Shown: piece by piece, positions 18,808 through 28,574 of the stretch | How the letters are laid out: each line of letters opens with the position of its first letter | How positions within the stretch are numbered: the first letter of the stretch is position 1 | Source: Clostridia bacterium | Lineage (GTDB): Bacteria > Bacillota > Clostridia > Christensenellales > Borkfalkiaceae | Direction: 5' to 3' | NCBI GenBank assembly: GCA_014804995.1 | Contig: JAAUYS010000070.1 | Span: forward strand, 1-32,756 | DNA: 32,756 nucleotides | Position numbers and translations under genes: made by a program | The notes under the pieces: generated by a model | Seen by the model: only the letters and a program-made list of their open reading frames with translations | Database searches by the model: none | Told to the model about the DNA's origin: nothing

Positions 18808-19290
18808 TTAAATATTAAACGCTCTTGTAAGAGCTTCGTTCCATACTTCTTTTTTAAAGGAAACGTTGGCGGGGCTTGTAGACGGCAATCCCTCGTAAAC
18901 AACGGTTATATCACCGAAGTTTTTCTCAAAAATCTCCTTAGCCTTACCGCCGTTTAATATTATATAATTAATTTTTGAGTTTTGCAATAGCTTTTTAATA
19001 TCCGCTACTGCAAAATTTTTTATTTTACTGTCCTGAGAACCGACTATTTCGCACTGTGTTACCATATCCCACAGCGCTATTTTGCGCCTTAAAAGAAATT
19101 TTTTTTTGCCGTCAACCGTCTTAGGCGTTTCTTCGCCGAAAAATCCGCAGACGGTGTTCCAAAACCTATTTCTGTCGTTGCCGTAATAAAACTCTACTTG
19201 CCTGCTTTTAACCGAAGGAAAACTGCCTAAAATAAGCACTTTGCTTTCTTTATCATAAAAAGGCTCAAAGCCGTATTTAATTTCACACAT
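18808..19290 (-). CDS. hypoxanthine/uracil-DNA-glycosylase superfamily protein
   Basis: MCEIKYGFEPFYDKESKVLILGSFPSVKSRQVEFYYGNDRNRFWNTVCGFFG...ALWDMVTQCEIVGSQDSKI...NYIILNGGKAKEIF; LGSFPS and YYGNxxNRFW resemble DNA-deoxyinosine glycosylases. Start at 19290 rather than 19347. Confidence 0.85.
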   Translation of the reverse strand: MCEIKYGFEPFYDKESKVLILGSFPSVKSRQVEFYYGNDRNRFWNTVCGFFGEETPKTVDGKKKFLLRRKIALWDMVTQCEIVGSQDSKIKNFAVADIKKLLQNSKINYIILNGGKAKEIFEKNFGDITVVYEGLPSTSPANVSFKKEVWNEALTRAFNI

Positions 19291-19291
19291 T

Positions 19292-20527
19292 TTAAAGGGG
19301 CTTGTCCACCGCGCCGACAAGGGAAATTGCCTTATACTTGTCGTCAAAATTCATCTCTACTGCGGTCAATACGTCCTTTAAAGTTACGGCGTTAATCTTG
19401 TTTACCCTGTCTTCAAAATCGTAAACTTGTCCGCGGTATAAAAGCTCCTTTCCGAATAAAAGCATTTGCGAGCTTGTGCTTTCCTGTGCGAAAATCGACG
19501 ACGAAACAAGCTGTTCCTTACCCCTTATAAACTCTTCTTCGGAGATGTTTTTCTTCTTTATATCGTTAATGCAATCATAGATTGCATCCACAGACTTTTT
19601 ATACTTTTCTGCATTTACACCTGCGTAAACTGAAAGCGCACCCGTTTCTTCGTAAGTTGAAACGTAGGAATACACGGTATAGGCAAGCCCTAATTCTTCC
19701 CTGACGGTCTGGAAGAGCCTAGAAGATACTCCTCCGCCCAAAATCGTGTTCATTATCTGCGTTGCGTCATAGTACTTTTCGTACCTCTTTACTGAGGGAA
19801 AAGCTATGCCGATATGCACCTGCTCTATGTCCTTATGCTTATAGAGCGACTTACCTTGAAGCTCTACTTTGACCTCTTCGCGCTTACAGCACTGCTTTTT
19901 CATACCCGAAAAGTGCTTTAAAACAAGCTCTTCGGCAAGATTTACGTCAATATTACCCGCCATAGATATTACTATATTTTCGGGAACGTAGTGCCTGTCC
20001 ATATAGTCGCGGACGTCAATTTGCGTAAAGCCGGAAACGTTGCTTTTAGGTCCTAAAATATTTCTGCCGTAGCCTCTTTCGCCGTAGTATGCGCGCGACA
20101 AAAGGTCGAGGCACAAGTCGTCGGGAGTGTCCTCGTTCATATTTATTTCTTCTATGATTACGCCCTTTTCCCTGACCATTTCTTCTTCGGGGAAAGTGCT
20201 GTTCAAGAATATATCGGCAAGAATTTCAAAGGCTTCAGACGCGTGTCCCGTCGTTGACTTGGCGTAATAACAGGTCAAGTCCTTACCTGTAAAAGCGTTC
20301 ATCTGCGCACCTATTCTGTCCATTTCGTCAGAAATCTGGAAAGAAGTGCGTTTTTTAGTGCCTTTAAAGGTCATATGCTCTATGAAGTGTGAAATTCCGT
20401 CTTCCCTGTCGCTCTCCTGCGAGGCTCCCGTATGAACGAGTATGCCCATTGTTACGGACATAAGCGACGACATCTGATTGACAATAAGTTTCAATCCGTT
20501 ATCAAGCGTTTTAAAATGTACCATCAT
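19292..20527 (-). CDS. M16 family zinc peptidase (YmxG/MlpA-like)
   Basis: 411 aa; HFIEHMTFKGTKKRT (inverted HxxEH zinc motif), MNMNEDTPDD/EEINMNE region, GGGVSSRLFQTVREELGLAYTVYSY. Confidence 0.93.
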   Translation of the reverse strand: MMVHFKTLDNGLKLIVNQMSSLMSVTMGILVHTGASQESDREDGISHFIEHMTFKGTKKRTSFQISDEMDRIGAQMNAFTGKDLTCYYAKSTTGHASEAFEILADIFLNSTFPEEEMVREKGVIIEEINMNEDTPDDLCLDLLSRAYYGERGYGRNILGPKSNVSGFTQIDVRDYMDRHYVPENIVISMAGNIDVNLAEELVLKHFSGMKKQCCKREEVKVELQGKSLYKHKDIEQVHIGIAFPSVKRYEKYYDATQIMNTILGGGVSSRLFQTVREELGLAYTVYSYVSTYEETGALSVYAGVNAEKYKKSVDAIYDCINDIKKKNISEEEFIRGKEQLVSSSIFAQESTSSQMLLFGKELLYRGQVYDFEDRVNKINAVTLKDVLTAVEMNFDDKYKAISLVGAVDKPL

Positions 20528-21228
20528 TCTCCTAACATTTGAGAAATATTAACGGCCTTTAAGTCGTTTTCTCTTATGTAATTTAATATTTTAGGCAGAG
20601 TTTTAACCGTTACGTCCTTAGGGTGCATAAGGATAAACTCGCCTGCTTTTAAATTTTCTGTTGCGCGCTTTAAAATAAGGTTTTCATCCTTGTCGCGCCA
20701 GTCAATAGTGTCCCTGCTCCACATTATAACCTTCATTTGAAGTTCTGCGCAAGCGGAAAGAGTGTTTTCCGAAAACGCACCGGAAGGCGGAGCAAAAAGC
20801 TCTACTTTTTTACCGCAAATCATTTCAAGAAGCTTAACGCTTGGTCTTATTTCTTCCAAATTGGCTTCAAAAGACATTTTTGCGTGGTCTTTATGGAAGT
20901 AGCCGTGGCTTCCCAGTTCGTGTCCGCGGTTAAAAATTTCCCTCACGCAGTCCACGTTATCGTCCGCCCAGCTTCCGCCTATAAAGAAGGTTGCTTTTGC
21001 TTCGTATTCGTCGAGAATATCGAGAATTTTCATTACGTTTTCGGTATTCTCGTAGACGTTGAAAGTAAGCCCTACTTCCCCGCTGTCCTCGTTGCCGTTG
21101 TAGTAAAGGTTCGTATTCTCGTAGATTACTGCCGTGGCGTTACCGCTGTAAAAACCTATCACAGAGACGGCAAGCACGACCAGCATTAGCGTAAGATTGG
21201 TAAATACGGTAAATAATTTGCTTTTCAA
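20524..21228 (-). CDS. polysaccharide deacetylase (NodB-fold) family protein, YlxY-like
   Basis: 234 aa; N-terminal TM, VGLTFNVYENTENVMKILDILDEYEAKATFFIGGSW, HELGSHGYFHKDH, FAPPSGAFSENTL; TTG start; ATGA-type overlap with the M16 gene. Confidence 0.85.
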   Translation of the reverse strand: MKSKLFTVFTNLTLMLVVLAVSVIGFYSGNATAVIYENTNLYYNGNEDSGEVGLTFNVYENTENVMKILDILDEYEAKATFFIGGSWADDNVDCVREIFNRGHELGSHGYFHKDHAKMSFEANLEEIRPSVKLLEMICGKKVELFAPPSGAFSENTLSACAELQMKVIMWSRDTIDWRDKDENLILKRATENLKAGEFILMHPKDVTVKTLPKILNYIRENDLKAVNISQMLGE

Positions 21229-21320
21229 TAGTTTACCCCTAAAACGAAATACTTATTTATCATTTATATAATATTACGTTTGGGGCGCGCGTATTCAATT
21301 TGAAAAGCGCCTTTAAACCA

Positions 21321-23675
21321 TTATTTTAATTTTATGAACGTTACTCCCGTTTCGCCCTCTCCGTAATTGCCGAGGCGGAAGCTGTCAACGTTTTTATGCC
21401 TTTTAAGATGTTGAGAAATTGCGCTTCTAAGCTTTCCCGTACCTACGCCGTGTATAACTTTAATTTCTTCAAGATTGTCCGTTACGGCTCTGTCAATAAA
21501 GTTATCTACTTCGTAAATAGCTTCTTCAACGGTAAGTCCTAAAACGTTAATTTCTAAAACGGGCGTTGATTTAGGCAACTTTTTGACTACTTTTACGTTT
21601 TGTTTTTTCTCTTCTTTGCCTACAAGAAGCAAATCTTTGAGTTTTAAGTGCATTTTAAGGCTACCGCAAGCAACTTCGGCTTCGCCCTTGTTTTTGTTAA
21701 AAGAAACTACCTGCCCCTTGCTGTCCATAGGCTTTACATAGACTGTAAGCCCTACTTTTACGTTTTGCTCCGTTACGGGCGCATAGTCAGTTACTTGCTT
21801 TTTGTCGCCTTCTTCGTCAAACGCCTTGTCTTTAAGCTTGTTTTTAAGGGTACGCGCCTTTATGAGGTCAGCTTCCTTCAACTCCTCTTTTTTAAAGATT
21901 TCTTCAATGGCTAAAAGAATTTCTTCCGCTTGCTCCGTTCTTTCGGAAATAATTCTCCTGCTTTCACTGCGGGCAGAGCGGTTTATTTTTTCCTTTTCGC
22001 GGTTCAATTCTTCAATCTGCGCGTTTACCTTATCTAACTTTTGCTTCCACTCGCGCTCACTTTGGGAAATTTCAGAAAGCTTTCTCTCGGCTTCTATTCT
22101 GCTCTCTTCCGCACGGCGGACTACGTTTTCAAAATTGCGCGCGCCGTCTGAAAGATAGCTTTCGGCAAGTCGGAGAATATCTTCGCTCATACCTAACCTG
22201 CGTGAAATCGCCAGCGCGTTGCTCGCACCGGGAAGCCCTATTTTTATGCTGTATAAAGGTTTTAACGTGTCGGCGTCGAACTCCATACTTGCGTTTTCAA
22301 TTCTGCCGACGGTGTAGGCAAATTCCTTTAATGGCGTAAAGTGCGTGGTTACGACGCCTTTCGCTCCGCTGTCTAAAAGGTGTTTTACTACCGCTTTTGC
22401 AATCGCCTGACCCTCGTCGGGGTTAGTTCCACCGCCAAGCTCGTCGATTAGCACAAGGCTTTGCGCGTCCGCCTCTTCACAAATTCTTATTACGTTAGTT
22501 AAGTGTGAAGAGAACGTTGAAAGGCTTTCCTCTATGCTCTGGCTGTCGCCGACGTCGCAGAAAATTTTGTTAAACACTGCGACGGAGCTACCCTCGGATG
22601 CGGGAATAAACAGCCCGCAACACGCCATTAAACAAAACAGTCCGCAAGTTTTTAAAGTAACTGTTTTTCCGCCGGTATTTGCTCCGCTTAAAAGTAAAAA
22701 GTCGTAATCTTCCCCGAGTTCGACTGAAACGGGTACAACTGTGTTTTTATCTATAAGCGGGTGTCTGCCCTTAATTATGTTGATATGCCCCTTAGCGTTA
22801 ACTTTTGGTTTTACGCATTTGAGTTTATAGCCGTACTCCGCGCGGGCGTAAAGTCCGTCTAATTCGCATAAAATTTGCGCGTCTGTTTGTAATTGTTCAC
22901 TGAGCGCCCCCACTCTTTTAGAAAGCGCCTTTAAGATTGCTTCAACTTCCTCTTTTTCGTCAATCGTCAGAGAAATTAGCTCGTTGTTTAGTTCAAGTAC
23001 GTATTCCGGCTCTATAAAAAAGGTTGCCCCCGTTTTAGAACGGTCGTGTATAAAACCGCGCATGTGGTTTTTATGTTCTGCCTTTACCGGTACAACGTAT
23101 CGGTCGTTTCTTATGGTAACTATGCCGTCCTGCAAGTATTCGGAATATTTACCCGAAGCGTATTCGGACAGCTTCTCCCGTATCCTCGCATTCAGATTTT
23201 TAATTTTGGAACGGATAGAATACAGTCTGTCGCTGGCATAGTCGCTTACGCCGTCAACGGATATAATTTTGTCGGAAATGTCGTCTTCAAGTCCCTTATC
23301 AAAGTAAAGATTACGCGTTATTGACTTAATTTGCGGTAAATCGTTCTCTATCTTTTCGACCGATGTAAAAGCAATACGCGCAGAACGAAGCAGTGCGTTA
23401 CAGTTTAAAAGCTCACCGCAAGAAAGCGTTGACCCCTTGGAAGCGCGTGCAAGCTCGTCGGAAACGTCGTAAAACGCCTCAATTTTGCCCGCGCCGTAAG
23501 TATATAAAAGTCTGTCGGCTTCTTCGGTTAAATCAAGTCTTTTTCTTACTTCCGATAAGTCGGAGGACGGTTCGCACGACAAAATAAGCGACTTGCCACC
23601 GTCCAAAACGGCGTATTCAGCCACTGCCGAGAGAATTTTATTAAGTTCAAGGCGTTCTAAACTTTTAACGTCCAT
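21321..23675 (-). CDS. mutS2: endonuclease MutS2
   Basis: 784 aa; LLLSGANTGGKTVTLKTCGL Walker A, VLIDELGGGTNPDEGQAIAKAV Walker B, C-terminal Smr domain (EIKVIHGVGTGKLRSAISQHLKRH). Confidence 0.97.
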   Translation of the reverse strand: MDVKSLERLELNKILSAVAEYAVLDGGKSLILSCEPSSDLSEVRKRLDLTEEADRLLYTYGAGKIEAFYDVSDELARASKGSTLSCGELLNCNALLRSARIAFTSVEKIENDLPQIKSITRNLYFDKGLEDDISDKIISVDGVSDYASDRLYSIRSKIKNLNARIREKLSEYASGKYSEYLQDGIVTIRNDRYVVPVKAEHKNHMRGFIHDRSKTGATFFIEPEYVLELNNELISLTIDEKEEVEAILKALSKRVGALSEQLQTDAQILCELDGLYARAEYGYKLKCVKPKVNAKGHINIIKGRHPLIDKNTVVPVSVELGEDYDFLLLSGANTGGKTVTLKTCGLFCLMACCGLFIPASEGSSVAVFNKIFCDVGDSQSIEESLSTFSSHLTNVIRICEEADAQSLVLIDELGGGTNPDEGQAIAKAVVKHLLDSGAKGVVTTHFTPLKEFAYTVGRIENASMEFDADTLKPLYSIKIGLPGASNALAISRRLGMSEDILRLAESYLSDGARNFENVVRRAEESRIEAERKLSEISQSEREWKQKLDKVNAQIEELNREKEKINRSARSESRRIISERTEQAEEILLAIEEIFKKEELKEADLIKARTLKNKLKDKAFDEEGDKKQVTDYAPVTEQNVKVGLTVYVKPMDSKGQVVSFNKNKGEAEVACGSLKMHLKLKDLLLVGKEEKKQNVKVVKKLPKSTPVLEINVLGLTVEEAIYEVDNFIDRAVTDNLEEIKVIHGVGTGKLRSAISQHLKRHKNVDSFRLGNYGEGETGVTFIKLK

Positions 23676-23677
23676 AA

Positions 23678-25849
23678 TTAGTAGATTGGCTGAACCGAAT
23701 GTCCCTTAGTATAATTTGTAAAAATATTTTTCAAATCTTCGCCGTTTTTATAGGCGTTTAATATCTTTTGCGGATTTTTCTGCAACGTGCAATCGATTAT
23801 TGCTCCCGTCGGGGTTGTTGCGCAGAGGTTAGCGCAATTATACACCTCAAAACGGCAAGCACTTACGGAATATCTGCGCAAGGGGAACTTTCTGCCGTTT
23901 TCGTCGGTAAGAGTGTAAACACTGCGTTTGTCGCAGGTTTTGCATTTCTTTTCAAACGGGCAGTAGATTAAATCCATAACCTTAATATCGCCAGCAGTCA
24001 GGTAAAACGTATTTGCAGTGCTTATCGCTTTTGCCTCTGGATTAGTTAATTCCTTAGAAAGCGAAATATACTTTGCGTTGCACTCAGAAATGTCGATTTT
24101 GTTTGAAATATTTAAGCCGAAACCAGCAAACAACGGTTTTTTAAGCTCTTCTGCAAGCTTAAAGCCGTAAATGCCCTCTGTAAATATGCCGTCGTAAGAA
24201 TTAATTGCCGGCTTTAAACTTTCTATTCCTTTACCCGTCAAATAAGGCGGAAGATACAGAAATTTTTCGTTTTTACCGTCTTTAAACGGGTTAATGCAAT
24301 CATTGTAATCGTTAGGTTTATAAATTACAATATCACAGTCAAGACTGCCTGAATTAGTGCAAATTGACGCTATTTTACCGTTATTTTCATTTTTTATCAA
24401 CGGAATTGTGTGAAGTTGTTCATACTTAACGTTTTTACAGTGTGAGATACTTTCAAAATACCCGCTGTACGCTTTGCGTCTCAATGCGTTTAATGCGGAA
24501 GAAGCAATAAACACTCCGTGGGTTGATATTGAGTTGAAAGTTACGTCAAACGGATATTTGTCTACTTTTGTAAAGCATTTTTTAATATCTTCTATGCCTA
24601 ACGGTCTTGTGTTTGCTTTTTCAAGTACTTCTTCACCCGTTACTTTAAAACCGTTTATGCATATTTTAGCAGGTTTACCGACAGAAAAATCGGCTGTAAT
24701 TGCGACAGGAAGTAATTTTTTGTAAGACAAGAGTTCGGCGTTGACTTCTACGTCCGTGGTAATAAAAACTTTATCACCGTTTTTAAGCCTTGCTTTTGAC
24801 GAGAGAACAAATCCGTTTTTGGCGGTTTGCAAATAGCTTGCACCGCCTACCTCTTTTCCGTCCCGCAAAATTTTAAATCCGTCGCCGGCAGTGAATTTTT
24901 GGCGGGTTTCGCATATAAAATTGCCTTTTTCAACCTTAATTGTGCCGACGTATTCGCCTATATGCCCCTGAACGGCTGAGGAAATAAAAGATTTATCTTG
25001 CCCGCAAGCAAGCCCCCTTGTGTAATTACCGCGGTTATAAGTGCGCTTTAAATTGCTTAAATCGCGCTCCCCCGCAGTTCCGTCCAAAATATTTCTGTAA
25101 TACTTAACCGCCGCGGAAACGTATTCCGGACGTCGCATTCTGCCCTCTATTTTAAAGGAATACACGCCCGCAGAAGCAAGCTTTTGTACGTCTTCACCCA
25201 CGCTTAAATCGGATAAAGAAAGTCTGTACGCGTTTTCTTCAAACCCGTCGCGGTTTATAGAGTATAACTTTCTGCAAGGCTGTTTGCATTTACCTCTGTT
25301 TCCGCTGTTACCGCCGGCAAATGACGACAGAAAGCACTGTCCGGAAAAACAGGTACATAACGCGCCCTGAACAAAAACTTCCGTTTCGATTATTTTTGCA
25401 ATTTCTTCAACGTCCTGTATAGCCGTTTCTCTGGATAAAATGACCCTTTCAAACCCGTATTCTTTAGCAAGTTGCGCTCCGTACTTGTTGCATACACCCG
25501 CTTGTGTGGACAGGTGTAAAACCATTTCAGGATAGTTTTTCTTTAAAAACCTGCCTATGAATATATCGGAAATAATGAGGGCGTCCGCGCCTAAATTCCA
25601 AACTTTGAGCGCGGTAGAAAGAAAGCTTTCAAGCTCTTCGTCCTTTACCAAGGTATTCATAGCCACGTAAACTTTTACACCCAAGGCGTGGCAATAGCTT
25701 GCAGTTTCTTCAAAGTTTTCCCAGTCAAAGTTTTCTGCGGAGCTTCTTGCAGAAAATGACTTTAATCCCAAATATATTGCGTCCGCGCCTGCATTTACGC
25801 CAGCTAAAACGCTGTTTTTGTCGCCCGCAGGCGCAAGAATTTCTGACAT
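23678..25849 (-). CDS. U32 family peptidase (RlhA/TrhP-like)
   Basis: 723 aa; ILAPAGDKNSVLAGVNAGADAIYLGLKSFSAR, FVQGALCTCFSGQCFLSSFAGGNSGNRGKCKQPCRKLY. Confidence 0.93.
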   Translation of the reverse strand: MSEILAPAGDKNSVLAGVNAGADAIYLGLKSFSARSSAENFDWENFEETASYCHALGVKVYVAMNTLVKDEELESFLSTALKVWNLGADALIISDIFIGRFLKKNYPEMVLHLSTQAGVCNKYGAQLAKEYGFERVILSRETAIQDVEEIAKIIETEVFVQGALCTCFSGQCFLSSFAGGNSGNRGKCKQPCRKLYSINRDGFEENAYRLSLSDLSVGEDVQKLASAGVYSFKIEGRMRRPEYVSAAVKYYRNILDGTAGERDLSNLKRTYNRGNYTRGLACGQDKSFISSAVQGHIGEYVGTIKVEKGNFICETRQKFTAGDGFKILRDGKEVGGASYLQTAKNGFVLSSKARLKNGDKVFITTDVEVNAELLSYKKLLPVAITADFSVGKPAKICINGFKVTGEEVLEKANTRPLGIEDIKKCFTKVDKYPFDVTFNSISTHGVFIASSALNALRRKAYSGYFESISHCKNVKYEQLHTIPLIKNENNGKIASICTNSGSLDCDIVIYKPNDYNDCINPFKDGKNEKFLYLPPYLTGKGIESLKPAINSYDGIFTEGIYGFKLAEELKKPLFAGFGLNISNKIDISECNAKYISLSKELTNPEAKAISTANTFYLTAGDIKVMDLIYCPFEKKCKTCDKRSVYTLTDENGRKFPLRRYSVSACRFEVYNCANLCATTPTGAIIDCTLQKNPQKILNAYKNGEDLKNIFTNYTKGHSVQPIY

Positions 25850-25851
25850 AA

Positions 25852-26679
25852 TTACTTTATAAAACCAAATTCTTCAATAACCTGCGCAATTGCGCCATCG
25901 TTATTGCTTACAGAAACGAAGTCAGCGGAATTTTTAAGGCTGTCAGTCGCATTGCCGACGGCAACCCCTACGCCCGCAACCTTTATCATTGACAAATCGT
26001 TTAAATTATCCCCTACGGCAACCGTTTTTTCAATGGGAATGTTGAACTTTTTAGCAATAAATTTAAGTCCTTCGCCCTTATTGTCGCTTAAAGGCGAGAT
26101 TTCAACCAAAACAGAAGCACTACAAGTTACGTCAAACCTGCTCCCTAACCTGTTGCAAAGCTCGGCATAAAGAGCTTCCTGCTCTTCGTGGGCAACCAAA
26201 ATTGCGACTTTTTGACAGAATAAATCGTTTTCCAAAACGAAGTCGGAAATTTTACCCTCAACATACTGTGAATCAATGCCGACAATCTTTTCGTAAAGTT
26301 TTAAATGTTCGTTATCCTTAGGTATACTAGTATACAGTTCGTTACCGCAATAAACGTTTATAGGTTGACCTAATTCTTCTATATTACGGCAAATTTCAGC
26401 AACGTCTGCGCTCTTCATTCCGCCGTATTTTATTATATTTCCGCTCTCAATATCGGCAATGACAGTTCCCTGATAGGCAACGACCAAGCCCTCTAAGCCT
26501 AATTCGCGCACGCGGGGCAAAATACAGCAAAGCATTCTGCCGGTGCATACGGCAAAAATACCACCGCTTGCCACGTATTTTTTAATAGCTTTTTTTACCT
26601 GCGGTAAAATCTGTTGATTGTCGTCTATAAGCGTTCCGTCAAAGTCGGAAACTATAAGTTGATAGTTTAGCTTTTTCAT
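25852..26679 (-). CDS. Cof-type HAD-IIB phosphatase
   Basis: 275 aa; LIVSDFDGTLIDDNQQI, AVCTGRM, KGEGLKFIAKKFNI, VAVGDNLNDLSMIKVAGVGVAVGNA. Confidence 0.93.
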   Translation of the reverse strand: MKKLNYQLIVSDFDGTLIDDNQQILPQVKKAIKKYVASGGIFAVCTGRMLCCILPRVRELGLEGLVVAYQGTVIADIESGNIIKYGGMKSADVAEICRNIEELGQPINVYCGNELYTSIPKDNEHLKLYEKIVGIDSQYVEGKISDFVLENDLFCQKVAILVAHEEQEALYAELCNRLGSRFDVTCSASVLVEISPLSDNKGEGLKFIAKKFNIPIEKTVAVGDNLNDLSMIKVAGVGVAVGNATDSLKNSADFVSVSNNDGAIAQVIEEFGFIK

Positions 26680-28484
26680 AAGTTTTCTTTTAAATAATCG
26701 TAAATGTTCTGTGCTATTGTCGTTGAAATGCCCTCAACGGAGGCAAGCTCTTCTACGCTTGCGCCGATAATTTTATCTAACGTGCCGAACTTTTCCAAAA
26801 GCGCCATTCTTCTCACCTTACCTACGCCCTCGATTTCAGACAGAACGCTCTGCAAGTTGCGCTTGGAATGTAAATTTCTGAAATAGGTTATTGCAAAACG
26901 GTGGGCTTCGTCGCGGATACGCTGTAACATTTTAAGCGAATAGTCGCGGTGAGAAATTTTAATACTTTCGTCAGAATAAAGAGTAAACACTTCCTCTTCA
27001 CGCTTTGCAAGCGAAATTAATTCTATGCCATCTATATTCATACCGTCAAATATGCTTTTAACCGCGGAAAGCTGTCCTTTACCGCCGTCGATTATAATCA
27101 GGTCGGGCTTAGGAAACTTTTCCTCTTCTTCCGTGTTTAATTTTGAAAGCCTGCGGGTTAGAACTTCCTGCAAAGAGGCAAAGTCGTTTGCCCCTTCTAC
27201 CGTTTTTATTCTGAACCGCCTGTAACTGCTTCTGTCTGCCTCGCCGTCTATGAACACGACCATAGAACCGACCTTATCCACACCGCTTACGTTGGAAATA
27301 TCGTAACACTCCATTCGGCGAGGGTAAGACTTTAAGGAAAGTAATTCCTGCAACCGCGTACAGGCGTTTACCGTCATATCGTCCTTGTGCTTAATTTTGT
27401 CAATTGACTTTTCAAGATATTCTTCGGCATTTTGCTTCGCCATTTTCAAAAGGCGAGCCTTATCACCCTGCTTAGCAAGGGTAATCTCAACCGCTTTGTC
27501 AAATTTTTCTTTAAAATAGTTTTGCAGAAGCTCCTTTTCGCAAAATTCTTCACAGATAATTTCCGCGGGAACCTCGTGGTTTTGGTAATACTGCACTATA
27601 AAGCCCGTCAACGCCTCGCCGTCGGTCATATGCGCCTCGTCCAAGGCGTACGAGCTTCCGCCCTGCATAATGCCCTTTCTCGTTACAAGGATATTTACGG
27701 CGGAATACAAACCGTTTGTTGCAAACGCAATTACGTCCGCGTCAACGTAGCGGTTTAAGGTAGTTATCCGCTTTGCTTCCAGCTTAGAAAGCATTTCAAG
27801 CTTGTTTTTATAATCTAAGGCAAGTTCAAAATTTTCGTTCTCGGAAGCCGAAAACATCTTGCTTTTTAAAAGCGTTTCCGCCTCTTTATAGTTTCCATCA
27901 AGAAAGCTTAACGCCTTTTTAACGCGTTCTGCGTAGTCTTCTTTGCTGACTTTACCCGCACAAGGGGCTAAGCATCTGCCTATATGGTAGTTCAGGCACT
28001 CGCGCTTTTTGCCCGTAGTTGCCGTATGGCAAAGCCTTACGCAAAACGTAAGTTGCAACGTATCTAAAATTTCTTTGCAACTTATTCCGCCCATAAAAGG
28101 ACCGAAGTACTTGCAACCGTCTTTTTTAATCTTTCTGGTTATAGAAAAGTTAGGAAATTCTTCCCGCATATCGGCTTTTATATACGGGTAAGTTTTGTCG
28201 TCCTTTAAAAGAATGTTATACTTTGGCTTATACTTTTTAATTAAAGTGTTTTCAAGCGCAAGCGCGTCAATCTCAGTTGCTGTTATGATATAGTTGAAAT
28301 CCGCAATGTTTTCAACCATTTTCATAACCTTTTCCGGCTTTTCGGAGCTGTGGAAATACTGGCGCACCCTGTTTTTAAGAATGCGTGCCTTGCCGACGTA
28401 TATAATATTCCCGTATTTATCAAGCATAATATATACGCCCGGATTATCGGGTAAAAGCTTTAATTTTTCTTTTATAACGTCCAT
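26676..28484 (-). CDS. uvrC: excinuclease ABC subunit C
   Basis: 602 aa; LPDNPGVYIMLDKYGNIIYVGKARILKNRVRQYF GIY-YIG motif, UVR domain, C-terminal HhH. Confidence 0.98.
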   Translation of the reverse strand: MDVIKEKLKLLPDNPGVYIMLDKYGNIIYVGKARILKNRVRQYFHSSEKPEKVMKMVENIADFNYIITATEIDALALENTLIKKYKPKYNILLKDDKTYPYIKADMREEFPNFSITRKIKKDGCKYFGPFMGGISCKEILDTLQLTFCVRLCHTATTGKKRECLNYHIGRCLAPCAGKVSKEDYAERVKKALSFLDGNYKEAETLLKSKMFSASENENFELALDYKNKLEMLSKLEAKRITTLNRYVDADVIAFATNGLYSAVNILVTRKGIMQGGSSYALDEAHMTDGEALTGFIVQYYQNHEVPAEIICEEFCEKELLQNYFKEKFDKAVEITLAKQGDKARLLKMAKQNAEEYLEKSIDKIKHKDDMTVNACTRLQELLSLKSYPRRMECYDISNVSGVDKVGSMVVFIDGEADRSSYRRFRIKTVEGANDFASLQEVLTRRLSKLNTEEEEKFPKPDLIIIDGGKGQLSAVKSIFDGMNIDGIELISLAKREEEVFTLYSDESIKISHRDYSLKMLQRIRDEAHRFAITYFRNLHSKRNLQSVLSEIEGVGKVRRMALLEKFGTLDKIIGASVEELASVEGISTTIAQNIYDYLKENL

Positions 28485-28532
28485 AATTTCCTATTTTAAA
28501 GTATAGCATATAACGATAATATTTGCAATATA

Positions 28533-28560
28533 AAAAAACTTGCCGATTGGCAAGTTTTTT
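28533..28560. terminator. bidirectional rho-independent terminator
   Basis: aaaaaacttgcc-gatt-ggcaagtttttt perfect 12-bp stem between the pectate lyase stop and the uvrC upstream region. Confidence 0.85.
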
Positions 28561-28574
28561 TAATGTTTTTTACT

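Noticed and set aside
18807-18902. N-terminal extensions of the AlkD-like and hypoxanthine-glycosylase-like ORFs (to 18902 and 19347)
   Set aside because: They only read antisense-frame sequence of the upstream gene; internal ATGs at 18806 and 19290 begin the homologous proteins.
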